A stretch of DNA of 42,400 nt from positions 1-42,400 of the forward strand of contig JAFPME010000016.1 of the NCBI GenBank assembly GCA_017402445.1. Direction: 5' to 3'. Under the pieces are notes generated by a model. The model had not been told where the DNA came from. It saw only the letters and a program-made list of their open reading frames with translations, and did not search any database. How positions within the stretch are numbered: the first letter of the stretch is position 1; each line of letters begins with the position of its first letter. The stretch comes from Prevotella sp. Its GTDB lineage: Bacteria; Bacteroidota; Bacteroidia; Bacteroidales; Bacteroidaceae. The translations under genes and the position numbers were made by a program. This document shows positions 1 through 7,548 of the stretch, in pieces.

Positions 1-86
1 GAAGTGCTTCGTGCAGGGGAAATCACATTCTCCCCCTCGGGGGAACAGGAGGGGGCCGGTGACATCAAACAATTACGATAAATAAA

Positions 87-136
87 GTGAGCTCGAAGAA
101 TCATAACCGTCTTAGTCTTGAATTCGTCGAACTCAC
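87..136. repeat. Inverted repeat with GTGAGYTCGAMGAAT arms
   Basis: The left arm is GTGAGCTCGAAGAAT (87-101) and the right arm is ATTCGTCGAACTCAC (122-136); 13 of 15 positions pair, with a 20-base loop. The right arm continues into TCGAACTCACGTT, a 13-base word found again at about 20422-20434, also as the right arm of a dyad. No T-run follows, so it is not a standard terminator. Function unknown. Confidence 0.5.
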
Positions 137-272
137 GTTAAAATACATTCATACCGTTAAATTGAAAGGTGTAATGTCCTTTTTGTTTGCAAAAATAATA
201 GCAGAAGTGCCAAAATAGTTTAAAATTGTCAATTTTTCGATGCAAAAAGATACGTCCTATCCCTTTTTTTTG

Positions 273-280
273 TATATTTG
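273..280 (+). promoter_or_regulatory. -7 box for the 39-residue ORF
   Basis: TATATTTG matches the Bacteroidota -7 consensus TAnnTTTG. Transcription would start near 287, giving a leader of about 80 bases before the small gene at 367. No exact TTTG is visible at the -33 distance. Confidence 0.5.
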
Positions 281-352
281 CTACAGAAAATAGACGCTCC
301 CTACGTCTGTAGATGGTTAACTAAAAATCTGCTCTTAGAGGGAAAGGGCTAC

Positions 353-358
353 AGGAGG
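353..358 (+). promoter_or_regulatory. Strong Shine-Dalgarno AGGAGG
   Basis: A full AGGAGG ends 8 bases before the ATG at 367. Genes in Bacteroidota generally lack such sites, and the other genes checked in this window have A-rich leaders instead. The site is therefore unusual and fixes the start of the small ORF. Confidence 0.6.
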
Positions 359-366
359 AACGGACT

Positions 367-486
367 ATGAAGGAGAAACCAAAAATGTTCAACGAGGAAG
401 AGTATGAACTCGACAACTACTTGAACGAAGAGAACGATTATGACCGTAGCACGGCATCGAGCATTTCTACTATCTGGTACAGTTGA
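367..486 (+). CDS. Small acidic protein, unknown function (39 aa)
   Basis: The frame starts at ATG 367, 8 bases after a perfect AGGAGG, and ends at TGA 484-486. The protein begins MKEKPKMFNEEEYELDNY, is rich in Glu, Asp and Asn in its first 26 residues and ends in a Ser/Thr-rich stretch closing with TIWYS. There is no signal peptide, membrane segment or Cys. The gene has a -7 box at 273 and its own intrinsic terminator at 507-546, so it appears to be an independent short transcription unit of about 260 bases. I do not recognise the family. The alternatives are a structured small RNA with an incidental frame, or a peptide with a regulatory role. The promoter, RBS and terminator together are the case for it being real. 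Confidence 0.5.
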   Translation: MKEKPKMFNEEEYELDNYLNEENDYDRSTASSISTIWYS

Positions 487-506
487 TCGATAACATCTGA
501 AAAAGC

Positions 507-546
507 ACTGCGTACTGACATCCAAGTCTGTACGCAGTTTTTTTTT
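507..546 (+). terminator. Intrinsic terminator of the small gene
   Basis: ACTGCGTAC (507-515) pairs perfectly with GTACGCAGT (530-538) across a 14-base loop and runs into nine T residues at 538-546. It separates the small transcript from rbfA. Confidence 0.8.
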
Positions 547-589
547 GCCTTTTTTCTGCTGCATCACCTGCGTTTTCAAGATTTTTGAT

Positions 590-597
590 TACCTTTG
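590..597 (+). promoter_or_regulatory. -7 box for rbfA operon
   Basis: TACCTTTG matches TAnnTTTG. It lies just after the upstream terminator and 23 bases before the rbfA ATG, so the leader is very short. Confidence 0.6.
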
Positions 598-620
598 CAC
601 TTGTATAGATCAGAAAAGAC

Positions 621-956
621 ATGCAAGAGACAAGACAAAACAAAATAGCACGGCTGCTGCAGAAGGAGCTGAGTCTGATATTCCAGGGGCAGACCCGGAT
701 GATGAAGGGAGTGATGGTGAGCGTCACGCGCGTCCGGATTTCGCCCGATCTGAGTGTCTGCACGGCCTACCTGAGCGTGTTTCCGAGCGAGCGAGGCGAG
801 GAAATCGTCAAGAACGTGAACGAGAACCAGAAGACCATCCGTTACGAACTGGGTACACGGGTTCGCAACCAACTGCGCATCATCCCCGAACTGCGTTTCT
901 TCATCGACGATTCGCTCGACTACATTGAGCACATCGATGAGCTGCTGAAGGGTTAA
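621..956 (+). CDS. rbfA: Ribosome-binding factor A
   Basis: RbfA is a KH-fold assembly factor that binds the small ribosomal subunit late in maturation and helps process the 16S rRNA 5' end. The 111 residues match the family length. The N-terminus (ETRQNKIARLLQKELSLIF) has the typical RbfA helix, followed by the KH region with VTRVRISPDLSVCTAYLSVF and the closing RFFIDDSLDYIEHIDELL. The gene opens an apparent operon: the permease begins 17 bases after its stop and the sulfatase-like gene follows. The start is set by the -7 box 23 bases upstream. Confidence 0.95.
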   Translation: MQETRQNKIARLLQKELSLIFQGQTRMMKGVMVSVTRVRISPDLSVCTAYLSVFPSERGEEIVKNVNENQKTIRYELGTRVRNQLRIIPELRFFIDDSLDYIEHIDELLKG

Positions 957-973
957 GACGAAAAGAACGGCTT

Positions 974-2203
974 ATGAATTTTCCTTTTTATATTGCGCGA
1001 AGGTACCTGTTCTCGAAGAAAAGTACGAACGTCATCAACATTATCAGCGCCATTTCCGTGATGGGTGTGGCTGTGGCTACGATGGCCCTGGTGGTCACGC
1101 TGAGCGTGTTCAACGGGTTTCACGACCTTGTGGCAACGTTCTTCACCAGCTTCGACCCCCAGCTGAAGGTGACTCCCGTGATGGGTAAGACGGCACCGTC
1201 GGACGATCCGCTGTTGGTCAAGCTTAAGCAGCATCCGTCCATCGACGTGGCTATGGAGACGGTGGAGGACAATGCGCTGGCTCTGTACCGTGACCGTCAG
1301 GCAATGATTGTGGTGAAAGGTGTTGAGAAGACCTTCTCGGAGCTGAGTCACATCACCGAGATACTCTATGGCGACGGCGACTTCTCGCTGCAGGCAGCCG
1401 ACTTGCAGTACGGCGTTCCCGGGTTGCGGTTGGCGGCCGCGTTAGGAACGGGAGCCCGCTGGGACGGCTACCTGAAAATCTATGCACCGGTGAAGGAAGG
1501 GCAGCTTGACATGTCGAGCCCCGAACAAGGCTTCGTGGAAGACTCTCTGTTGTCGCCGGGCGTCATCTTCAACGTCCATCAGGCGAAGTACGACAAGAGT
1601 TACATGCTGACGTCCATCAACTTCGCGCGCAACCTGTTCGGGCAGGACGGAAGACTCTCAGCTCTTGAAATCCGCCTGAAGCCCGGCAGCGACCTGGACG
1701 ACGTGAAGGACGAGATGCGTTCCATCGTGGGCGACAAGTATCGTGTGGAAGACCGATACGAACAGCAAGCGGACACGTTCCGCATCATGAAGATAGAGAA
1801 ATTCATTGCCTACATCTTCCTGACGTTCATCCTCGTGGTGGCTTGCTTCAACATCATCGGGTCGCTCTCGATGTTGATCATCGACAAGAAGGAAGACGTG
1901 CGGACACTGCGCAACCTGGGCGCCAACGACCGTCAGGTGACGAGCATCTTTATGCTCGAAGGGCGCATGATTTCGGCCATCGGCGCCGTGTTGGGCATCC
2001 TTGCCGGACTGCTGTTGTGCTGGATTCAGCAGCGCTTCGGTATCGTCTCGTTAGGTTCGAGCAGCGGTTCGTTCGTGGTCGATGCCTATCCGGTGAGCGT
2101 ACATCCCACGGACATCGTGCTGATTTTCATCACGGTGCTGGCGGTGGGCTTCGTTGCCGTCTGGTATCCGGTGCGCTACCTGGGCAAGCGTCTTCTTGAC
2201 TGA
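974..2203 (+). CDS. LolC/LolE-type ABC transporter permease
   Basis: This is a 409-residue FtsX/MacB-fold permease. The N-terminus (FYIARRYLFSKKSTNVINIIS) is characteristic of LolC/LolE proteins, which with the ATPase LolD extract lipoproteins from the inner membrane for transport to the outer membrane. One membrane helix lies at about 25-50, a large periplasmic domain spans about 50-270, and three helices at about 275-400 form the FtsX domain. No LolD ATPase gene is in the window. It sits 17 bases after rbfA and 44 bases before the LtaS-like gene, probably in one operon. The family assignment is firm; lipoprotein release as substrate is inferred from family membership. Confidence 0.88.
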   Translation: MNFPFYIARRYLFSKKSTNVINIISAISVMGVAVATMALVVTLSVFNGFHDLVATFFTSFDPQLKVTPVMGKTAPSDDPLLVKLKQHPSIDVAMETVEDNALALYRDRQAMIVVKGVEKTFSELSHITEILYGDGDFSLQAADLQYGVPGLRLAAALGTGARWDGYLKIYAPVKEGQLDMSSPEQGFVEDSLLSPGVIFNVHQAKYDKSYMLTSINFARNLFGQDGRLSALEIRLKPGSDLDDVKDEMRSIVGDKYRVEDRYEQQADTFRIMKIEKFIAYIFLTFILVVACFNIIGSLSMLIIDKKEDVRTLRNLGANDRQVTSIFMLEGRMISAIGAVLGILAGLLLCWIQQRFGIVSLGSSSGSFVVDAYPVSVHPTDIVLIFITVLAVGFVAVWYPVRYLGKRLLD

Positions 2204-2247
2204 GCTGAGCCGGCAGTGGCTGTCGGCTCCCAAACCAAATCATCAAT

Positions 2248-4137
2248 ATGAAAGCACGGATTCTTTACCTGATCAAGTTCTACTTGCTTACCGTCATCTT
2301 GATGTTGATGGCTAAGCCGGTTTTCATGTACTATAACCGTGAGGGAAACCTGTTCGGACTCTCCGACGTGAAAGATGTGCTCTGGCATGGCCTGACACTC
2401 GACCTTTCCACTGCCCTTTATGTCCTGGCTGTTCCTTTCCTGACCGTCGTCGTGTCGCTGTGGATGCGGCGGTGGAACATAGTGCGTGCTTTCCTGAAAG
2501 GCTACTATGTGCTGGTAGCACTGGCGCTGGCCATGGCTTTCACCGTAGACACGAGCTTGTACACGTTCTGGGGCTTCAAGCTCGATGCCTCGGTGTTCCA
2601 GTTCATCGACTCCACGGGCAATGCGCTGACGAGTGTTTCGTGGTGGTACGTGGCAGTCAGGCTGGCCGTTATCGCAGCGTTGGCCTTTGGCTTCTACAAA
2701 GCCTATGTGTGGATTACGCCGCATGAACGCCAGGAGCGTCGCGGCATAAGTCAGTTGGGACTGTTCCGTAGCCGACGCACGCGCCGTGGCAGCGTCATGC
2801 CCCTTCGTTCGGTGGGTGGACGGCTTGTGGCTACGCTGCTGATGTTGCTCGCCATCCCCCTGATTGTCGTAGGCATGCGAGGCGGTCTGAGCGTTTCTAC
2901 GACGAACGTCGGTCAGGTGTATTTCTCGCAGACCCAGTTCCTGAATCACTCGGCGGTGAACCCGCTGTTCAGTTTCATTGCTTCCATCGGCAAGAGCACG
3001 AACGACATACCAGCGTACCGATACTTTGACGATGCCGAATGCCGCAAATTGCTCGACGGCGTGTTCTTCACCGGCGGCCAGCCCACGGACACGCTGCTGA
3101 ACACGCAGCGTCCGAACATTCTGCTCGTCATCATGGAGAGCTGTGGGGGCGAGTTCACACAGATAGGCGGCAGGGCCGAAGTGACGCCAAACCTGACGCG
3201 TCTGGCCTCCGAAGGTGTTTATTTCTCACAGTGCTATGCCAACAGCTGGCGCACTGACCGCGGCATGGTGAGTATCCTGAGCGGCTGGCCTGCGTTTCCC
3301 GACAACTCAGTGATGAAGATGGCATCGAAGGTGAAGTCGCTTCCCTCGCTGGCGGCGTCGCTGAAGAAAGTCGGCTACAGCAGCACATTCCTCTATGGTG
3401 GCGACGTGAACTTCACCAACACGCGCGGCTATCTTTACAGTACAGGTACGGAGACCATCATTTCGGAAGACGACTTCACGAAGGAAGAGCGAGGCTCGTC
3501 GAAGTGGGGCGTATGCGACAGTATCACTTTCGACCGTCTGTACGACACACTGCAGCAATACGGATCGGCAAAGCCATGGTTTGTCTCGTTCCTGACGCTG
3601 AGCTCGCATGAGCCTTGGACCGTCCCGATGCCGACGAAGTTTGACGACGAAATCCTGAATGCGTTTTACTATCTGGACCATTGTATCGGGCGGTTCATAG
3701 AACGTTTGCGCCAAACTCCTATATGGAACAACACGCTGGTGATTCTGCTTCCCGACCACGGCATCAAATACAAGGACATCGACGAGACGAAGCCGCTGCG
3801 AGCCCACATCCCGATGATCTGGACAGGCGGGGCCGTCAGCCGTCAACGTACGATCGGACTGTTGTGCAACCAAAGCGACCTGGCAGCCACACTGCTCGGG
3901 CAGATGGGGCTCAGTCACGCCGACTTCCCTTTTAGCCGTGATATTCTCTCGCCTGAATACGGTAGTCGTCAGTTCGTGATGCACACGCACACCGACGGTT
4001 TCTCTGTGATTGACAGTACGGGGTTCCATGCCTATGACCTGCATTCTGAACGTGTCCTCGTGGGAAACGACGGGCTTGCGGTGAAGAAGGGAAAGGCTGT
4101 GCTGCAGCATACCTCAGCCGACTTGCGTCAGCGATAG
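2248..4137 (+). CDS. LtaS-like sulfatase-fold membrane protein
   Basis: This 629-residue protein has about five N-terminal membrane helices (residues 5-225) and an extracytoplasmic alkaline-phosphatase/sulfatase-fold domain (about 285-610), the layout of lipoteichoic acid synthases, OpgB and YejM. Expected catalytic positions are visible: metal-binding Glu in IMESCGGEF (about 296), nucleophile Thr336 in NSWRTDRGMVS, His454 in LSSHEPW, and Asp503-His504 in LLPDHG. Gram-negative relatives transfer phosphoglycerol or phosphoethanolamine to envelope glycans or lipids; Gram-negatives make no lipoteichoic acid, so the substrate is unknown. It is the last gene of the rbfA operon and ends at a strong hairpin. 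Confidence 0.85.
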   Translation: MKARILYLIKFYLLTVILMLMAKPVFMYYNREGNLFGLSDVKDVLWHGLTLDLSTALYVLAVPFLTVVVSLWMRRWNIVRAFLKGYYVLVALALAMAFTVDTSLYTFWGFKLDASVFQFIDSTGNALTSVSWWYVAVRLAVIAALAFGFYKAYVWITPHERQERRGISQLGLFRSRRTRRGSVMPLRSVGGRLVATLLMLLAIPLIVVGMRGGLSVSTTNVGQVYFSQTQFLNHSAVNPLFSFIASIGKSTNDIPAYRYFDDAECRKLLDGVFFTGGQPTDTLLNTQRPNILLVIMESCGGEFTQIGGRAEVTPNLTRLASEGVYFSQCYANSWRTDRGMVSILSGWPAFPDNSVMKMASKVKSLPSLAASLKKVGYSSTFLYGGDVNFTNTRGYLYSTGTETIISEDDFTKEERGSSKWGVCDSITFDRLYDTLQQYGSAKPWFVSFLTLSSHEPWTVPMPTKFDDEILNAFYYLDHCIGRFIERLRQTPIWNNTLVILLPDHGIKYKDIDETKPLRAHIPMIWTGGAVSRQRTIGLLCNQSDLAATLLGQMGLSHADFPFSRDILSPEYGSRQFVMHTHTDGFSVIDSTGFHAYDLHSERVLVGNDGLAVKKGKAVLQHTSADLRQR

Positions 4138-4221
4138 ACTGTCTGTAGTCGTCAGGAAAGACATATCGAGAAAGCACTGCTGTGGCAGTCACGGACGTCG
4201 GATGCCCTGTGAATAAAACCA

Positions 4222-4290
4222 AAACCATGCGGACCACATCTTCCCCCGGCAGGGGAACGGTGTGGTCCGCATGGTTTCTCTGTTTTTTTT
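4222..4290. terminator. Bidirectional terminator between LtaS-like gene and rnc
   Basis: A perfect 17-bp stem pairs 4222-4238 (AAACCATGCGGACCACA) with 4261-4277, and the loop contains a second small stem (CCCC-GGCA-GGGG). A T-run follows at 4282-4290, and A-rich sequence precedes the stem for the minus strand. It serves both convergent operons. Confidence 0.88.
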
Positions 4291-4319
4291 GCTTCACGCT
4301 TGTTGCGAAGCAAAGTGGA

Positions 4320-5390
4320 TTATTCGCTGAACGCGGCGGCTTCGGCGGCTGCGATGATGTCTTCGCGCGACGGATCAGACTTGATGTCCGACAGGTCGAA
4401 CTCATCTTCTTCGTCCACCTTGCGTTGGCTTGGGGCATCGGAAACGGCAGCGGACGGGCGCGGAGACTGCGTCTGATCGTCGTCAAAGCGTTCCAGTTTC
4501 ACCACTTTCTGCTGTCTGTGCTCAGGCATGGGGTGGGGTGCACTTTCATTGATGAATGCCTGCTGAGTGTCCACAGTGTCGGGGACGGCTGTCACCGGCA
4601 TTTCTTCCATCTTCGTGCGATCCGCCTTGGCGCCAAACACCTTGTCGATGAACTGCGGTTCCTTGCGCAAGCGTTGCAGGGTGAGCTTGGATGCCAGCTG
4701 TTGGGCCTCTTTCTTGCTATAGCCCTCGCCGATTTCTCCTTTCAGCTTGCCCTCAAAGAGGACGCGATAGGTGAATTTCGGGTTCCCGTTCTTGTCCTTT
4801 TCCTGCTTGAGCAGTTCGAAGTCCAGTTTCACGCGGTTCTTCTGGCTCCACTCGATGAGCTTCGACTTGAAGTTCACCTCCTTGTATGCCACCTTGTCAA
4901 TGTTGAGCAGCTCCTTCAGGATGCGCTTCTCCATGAAGCGCATGCAGGCATCGTAGCCACGGTCCAGATAGATGGCACCCACCAAGGCCTCGAACGCATT
5001 TCCACCCATGTAGCTGTTGTGTGAAGAACTGCGGCCGTTGCTCACAATCAGTTGGTTGATTCCCATCTCCTGCGCCAGTCGGCCCAGCGTCTCGCGCTGC
5101 ACGATTTTCGATCGTGTGTTTGTCAGGAAGCCTTCGCGTTTACCAGGGAAATGGCTGTAGACGATGTGTCCTACCACCGAGTCGAGCACAGCGTCGCCGA
5201 GGAACTCCAGCCTCTCGTTGTTCACAGGCTTTCCTTTTTCTCGGTGTCCCAAGCTTTTGTGCATGAGTGCCTGCTTGTAGTAGCTGATGTTGCGTGGGTA
5301 GAACCCGATGATGTCATAGAGAGAAGAATAAAGCTCCTTATCCTTGCGGAAAGGGAGCTTTATGATATCCAGTAGGTCAAAAATCTGCAT
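4320..5390 (-). CDS. rnc: Ribonuclease III with extended C-terminal tail
   Basis: RNase III cuts double-stranded RNA in rRNA processing and mRNA decay. The catalytic domain (about 25-155) carries the signature ERLEFLGDAVLD at 59-70, with metal-binding Glu62 and Asp66, and the second acidic site in FEALVGAIYLDRG (Glu134). A double-stranded-RNA-binding domain follows at about 170-245, ending around GEGYSKKEAQQLASKLTL. The last 110 residues are an acidic, low-complexity tail ending in AAAEAAAFSE; bacterial RNase III is usually 220-250 residues. The gene is last in acpP-fabF-rnc, 52 bases after fabF, and ends near the shared terminator. Confidence 0.95.
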   Translation of the reverse strand: MQIFDLLDIIKLPFRKDKELYSSLYDIIGFYPRNISYYKQALMHKSLGHREKGKPVNNERLEFLGDAVLDSVVGHIVYSHFPGKREGFLTNTRSKIVQRETLGRLAQEMGINQLIVSNGRSSSHNSYMGGNAFEALVGAIYLDRGYDACMRFMEKRILKELLNIDKVAYKEVNFKSKLIEWSQKNRVKLDFELLKQEKDKNGNPKFTYRVLFEGKLKGEIGEGYSKKEAQQLASKLTLQRLRKEPQFIDKVFGAKADRTKMEEMPVTAVPDTVDTQQAFINESAPHPMPEHRQQKVVKLERFDDDQTQSPRPSAAVSDAPSQRKVDEEDEFDLSDIKSDPSREDIIAAAEAAAFSE

Positions 5391-5442
5391 GCTTGGATGA
5401 TTTTCTTACATTCTTGTGCAACAGTGTGACTTGTCTTCGTCT

Positions 5443-6705
5443 TTAGTCCTGATACTTTTTGAAGATAACACAGGCGTTGTGGCCACCGAAACCGAACGTG
5501 TTGCTCATGGCGGCGCGCACCACGCGCTTCTGTGCCTTGTTGAACGTGAAGTTCAGGTTGTAGTCTATTTCCTCGTCCTTGTCGTCGTCAGAATGGTTGA
5601 TGGTCGGCGGTATGATGTCGTTCTGCACGCTCAGCACGGCCACCATGGCCTCTACGGCACCGGCTGCTCCCAGCAGGTGGCCCGTCATTGACTTCGTCGA
5701 GGAGATATTCAGCTTGTAGGCAGCATCGCCGAAGACATCCTTGATGGCCTTGGCCTCCGAGATGTCACCGACGTGGGTCGAAGTGCCATGCACATTGATG
5801 TAGTCGATGTCCTCGGGCTTGAGGTTTGCATCTTCCAAAGCTGCGGTCATCACGAGTTTTGCACCCAGTCCTTCCGGATGAGAGGCGGTGATGTGGTAAG
5901 CATCGGCGCTCATTCCCTCGCCAACCATCTCGGCGTAGATTTTAGCACCGCGTGCCTTGGCGTGCTCCAGCTCTTCCAGAATGAGGCATCCGGCACCTTC
6001 GGCCATGACGAAACCGTCGCGGCTGGCGCTGAACGGGCGGCTGGCTCCGGCGGGATCGTCGTTGCGGGTGGAGAGGGCTTTCATAGCATTGAAGCCGCCG
6101 ACACCTACGACGCAGATGGCGCTCTCGGCTCCACCGCTGACAATGATGTTTGCCTTGCCCAGACGAATCAGGTTGAAGGCATCAGCCAGTGCATTGCTTG
6201 ACGATGCACAGGCAGAAGTCGTCGTATAGTTGGGCCCATGGAAGCCGAAATGGATGGAGATGTGGCCAGAGGCAATGTCGCTGATCATCTTTGGAATGAA
6301 GAACGGGCTGAATTTGGGGCCCTGGTCTTCGTGCAGCGCATAGTATTTCACCTCATCCTCGAATGTTTTGATACCACCGATGCCCACACCGTAGATGACG
6401 CCGATACGGTTGAGGTCTTCTTTCTCCAAGTCGATGCCGCTGTCCTTCACGCCCTGTATGGCGCTGATCATGGCCAGTTGGGTGTATCTGTCGAGTTTTC
6501 TTGACTCCTTACGGTCTATGTACTCGTTGATGTCTAAGTTCTTCACCTCGCAGGCGAACTTGGTTTTGAACAGTGTGGTATCGAAATAGGTGATAGGAGC
6601 TGCTCCGCTCACACCGGCCAGCAGGTTCTTCCAAGTCTCCTCGGGAGTGTTACCCACGGGTGTTACGGCACCAAGTCCTGTCACCACAACTCTTTTCAAT
6701 TCCAT
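5443..6705 (-). CDS. fabF: 3-oxoacyl-ACP synthase II
   Basis: FabF (KAS II) elongates acyl-ACP with malonyl-ACP in type II fatty acid synthesis. The protein has 420 residues, normal for the family. The catalytic triad is in place: Cys166 in TTSACASSS, His306 in NVHGTSTHVGD and His343 in TKSMTGHLLGAAG. The glycine-rich C-terminus reads MSNTFGFGGHNACV. It lies downstream of acpP, which encodes its carrier, and upstream of rnc, a conserved order. Confidence 0.97.
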   Translation of the reverse strand: MELKRVVVTGLGAVTPVGNTPEETWKNLLAGVSGAAPITYFDTTLFKTKFACEVKNLDINEYIDRKESRKLDRYTQLAMISAIQGVKDSGIDLEKEDLNRIGVIYGVGIGGIKTFEDEVKYYALHEDQGPKFSPFFIPKMISDIASGHISIHFGFHGPNYTTTSACASSSNALADAFNLIRLGKANIIVSGGAESAICVVGVGGFNAMKALSTRNDDPAGASRPFSASRDGFVMAEGAGCLILEELEHAKARGAKIYAEMVGEGMSADAYHITASHPEGLGAKLVMTAALEDANLKPEDIDYINVHGTSTHVGDISEAKAIKDVFGDAAYKLNISSTKSMTGHLLGAAGAVEAMVAVLSVQNDIIPPTINHSDDDKDEEIDYNLNFTFNKAQKRVVRAAMSNTFGFGGHNACVIFKKYQD

Positions 6706-6826
6706 AATATATCAAAAAAAACGGGTGTGAGGGTGATGGATTGGAAAAAAATGTATTGAACGAATGTTGGGCATTGGTCGTTCATTCAGCCAATACCCAA
6801 CATCCTTCTTCCATCACCGAAAGTGA

Positions 6827-7063
6827 TTATTTTGCGTTCTCCTCAATGTACTTGACAGCGTCGCCTACAGTAGCAATGGTCTCTGCCTTATCGTCGGGGA
6901 TAGAGATGTTGAATTCCTTCTCAAACTCCATGATGAGCTCTACGGTATCGAGTGAATCAGCGCCCAGATCGTTTGTGAAACTTGCTTCGGGCTTTACCTC
7001 TGAAGCGTCTACACCTAACTTCTCAACGATAATATCAACTACCTTGCTTTCAATTTCAGACAT
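6827..7063 (-). CDS. acpP: Acyl carrier protein
   Basis: This is a 78-residue acidic carrier protein of fatty acid synthesis. The 4'-phosphopantetheine attachment Ser37 is in the motif [15 protein letters not shown]. It is first in the acpP-fabF-rnc group, 121 bases before fabF. A weak -7-like box (TTCCTTTG on the minus strand, 7119-7126) lies 56 bases upstream of the start. Confidence 0.97.
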   Translation of the reverse strand: MSEIESKVVDIIVEKLGVDASEVKPEASFTNDLGADSLDTVELIMEFEKEFNISIPDDKAETIATVGDAVKYIEENAK

Positions 7064-7118
7064 AATTGTGATAATTTAAAATGTTAATACTAATCTTCTT
7101 ACTTAAAAATTTCGGGTG

Positions 7119-7126
7119 CAAAGGAA
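7119..7126 (-). promoter_or_regulatory. Possible -7 box for acpP
   Basis: On the minus strand the sequence is TTCCTTTG, one mismatch from TAnnTTTG, placed to give a leader of about 50 bases for acpP. Confidence 0.35.
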
Positions 7127-7472
7127 CAAATATTAATTGGAATACGCAAATTTTTTCACAAAAAAACGTTTTCTGGTTGCACACTTTGCATATATCTGTG
7201 CATAAAAACGGCCCAAATTTCACGTTTGTTGACATTTGGTAGCGCAAACAGTCGGATTTTCTTCGTAAAACAAGTGGTTGCAAGAGATGCGCAAAAGGAC
7301 TGAAAACCACGCTTTTAGCCTTGATGCAAATCAAGCGGACACCCGTTTCTGTCCCTGCCGTAACCACACCCGATGTCATGTTGCTGCATTTCCCTTTGTT
7401 GCAAATCTCCTTCTTTCTGTCCGAAATTGTGTTTTTCTTCAGAAATTATCTGTTTATCTCATCCTTTTTGCG
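7127..7472. other. Divergent intergenic region, acpP / GH3 gene
   Basis: This AT-rich stretch lies between the acpP promoter and the GH3 promoter. A plus-strand frame is open through part of it (from 7321, continuous with the GH3 gene), but it starts upstream of the promoter box and encodes a hydrophobic, low-quality sequence, so I do not count it as coding. I see no repeat, hairpin or RNA gene here. Confidence 0.4.
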
Positions 7473-7480
7473 TACCTTTG
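7473..7480 (+). promoter_or_regulatory. -7 box for GH3 gene
   Basis: TACCTTTG matches TAnnTTTG, with TTTA at 7453-7456 near the -33 position. Transcription would start near 7487, which rules out the in-frame ATG at 7321 and supports ATG 7549. Confidence 0.6.
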
Positions 7481-7548
7481 TAACCGAATTATGCGTATGT
7501 GTACCTATATTATATATATGTGTGCGTGCGCAGAAATGCACGGAGTAT

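Larger units (their letters stand above)
1..366. other. Intergenic region at window edge
   Basis: No complete gene is visible. Frame 1 is open from the first base to a TAA at 79-81 and could be the last 26 codons of a plus-strand gene entering from the left, ending in GAGDIKQLR, but nothing in it is recognisable. A GC-rich hairpin (CCCCC-TC-GGGGG) lies at about 34-45. An inverted repeat at 87-136 and a promoter-like box at 273-280 are listed separately. The rest is AT-rich and featureless. Confidence 0.4.

Noticed and set aside
34-45. GC hairpin CCCCC-TC-GGGGG as a terminator
   Set aside because: The loop is too short, no T-run follows, and it may lie inside the end of a coding region entering the window.
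7321-7548. N-terminal extension of the GH3 protein from ATG 7321
   Set aside because: The promoter box at 7473-7480 lies after this ATG, and the extra 76 residues are hydrophobic and unlike the family N-terminus.
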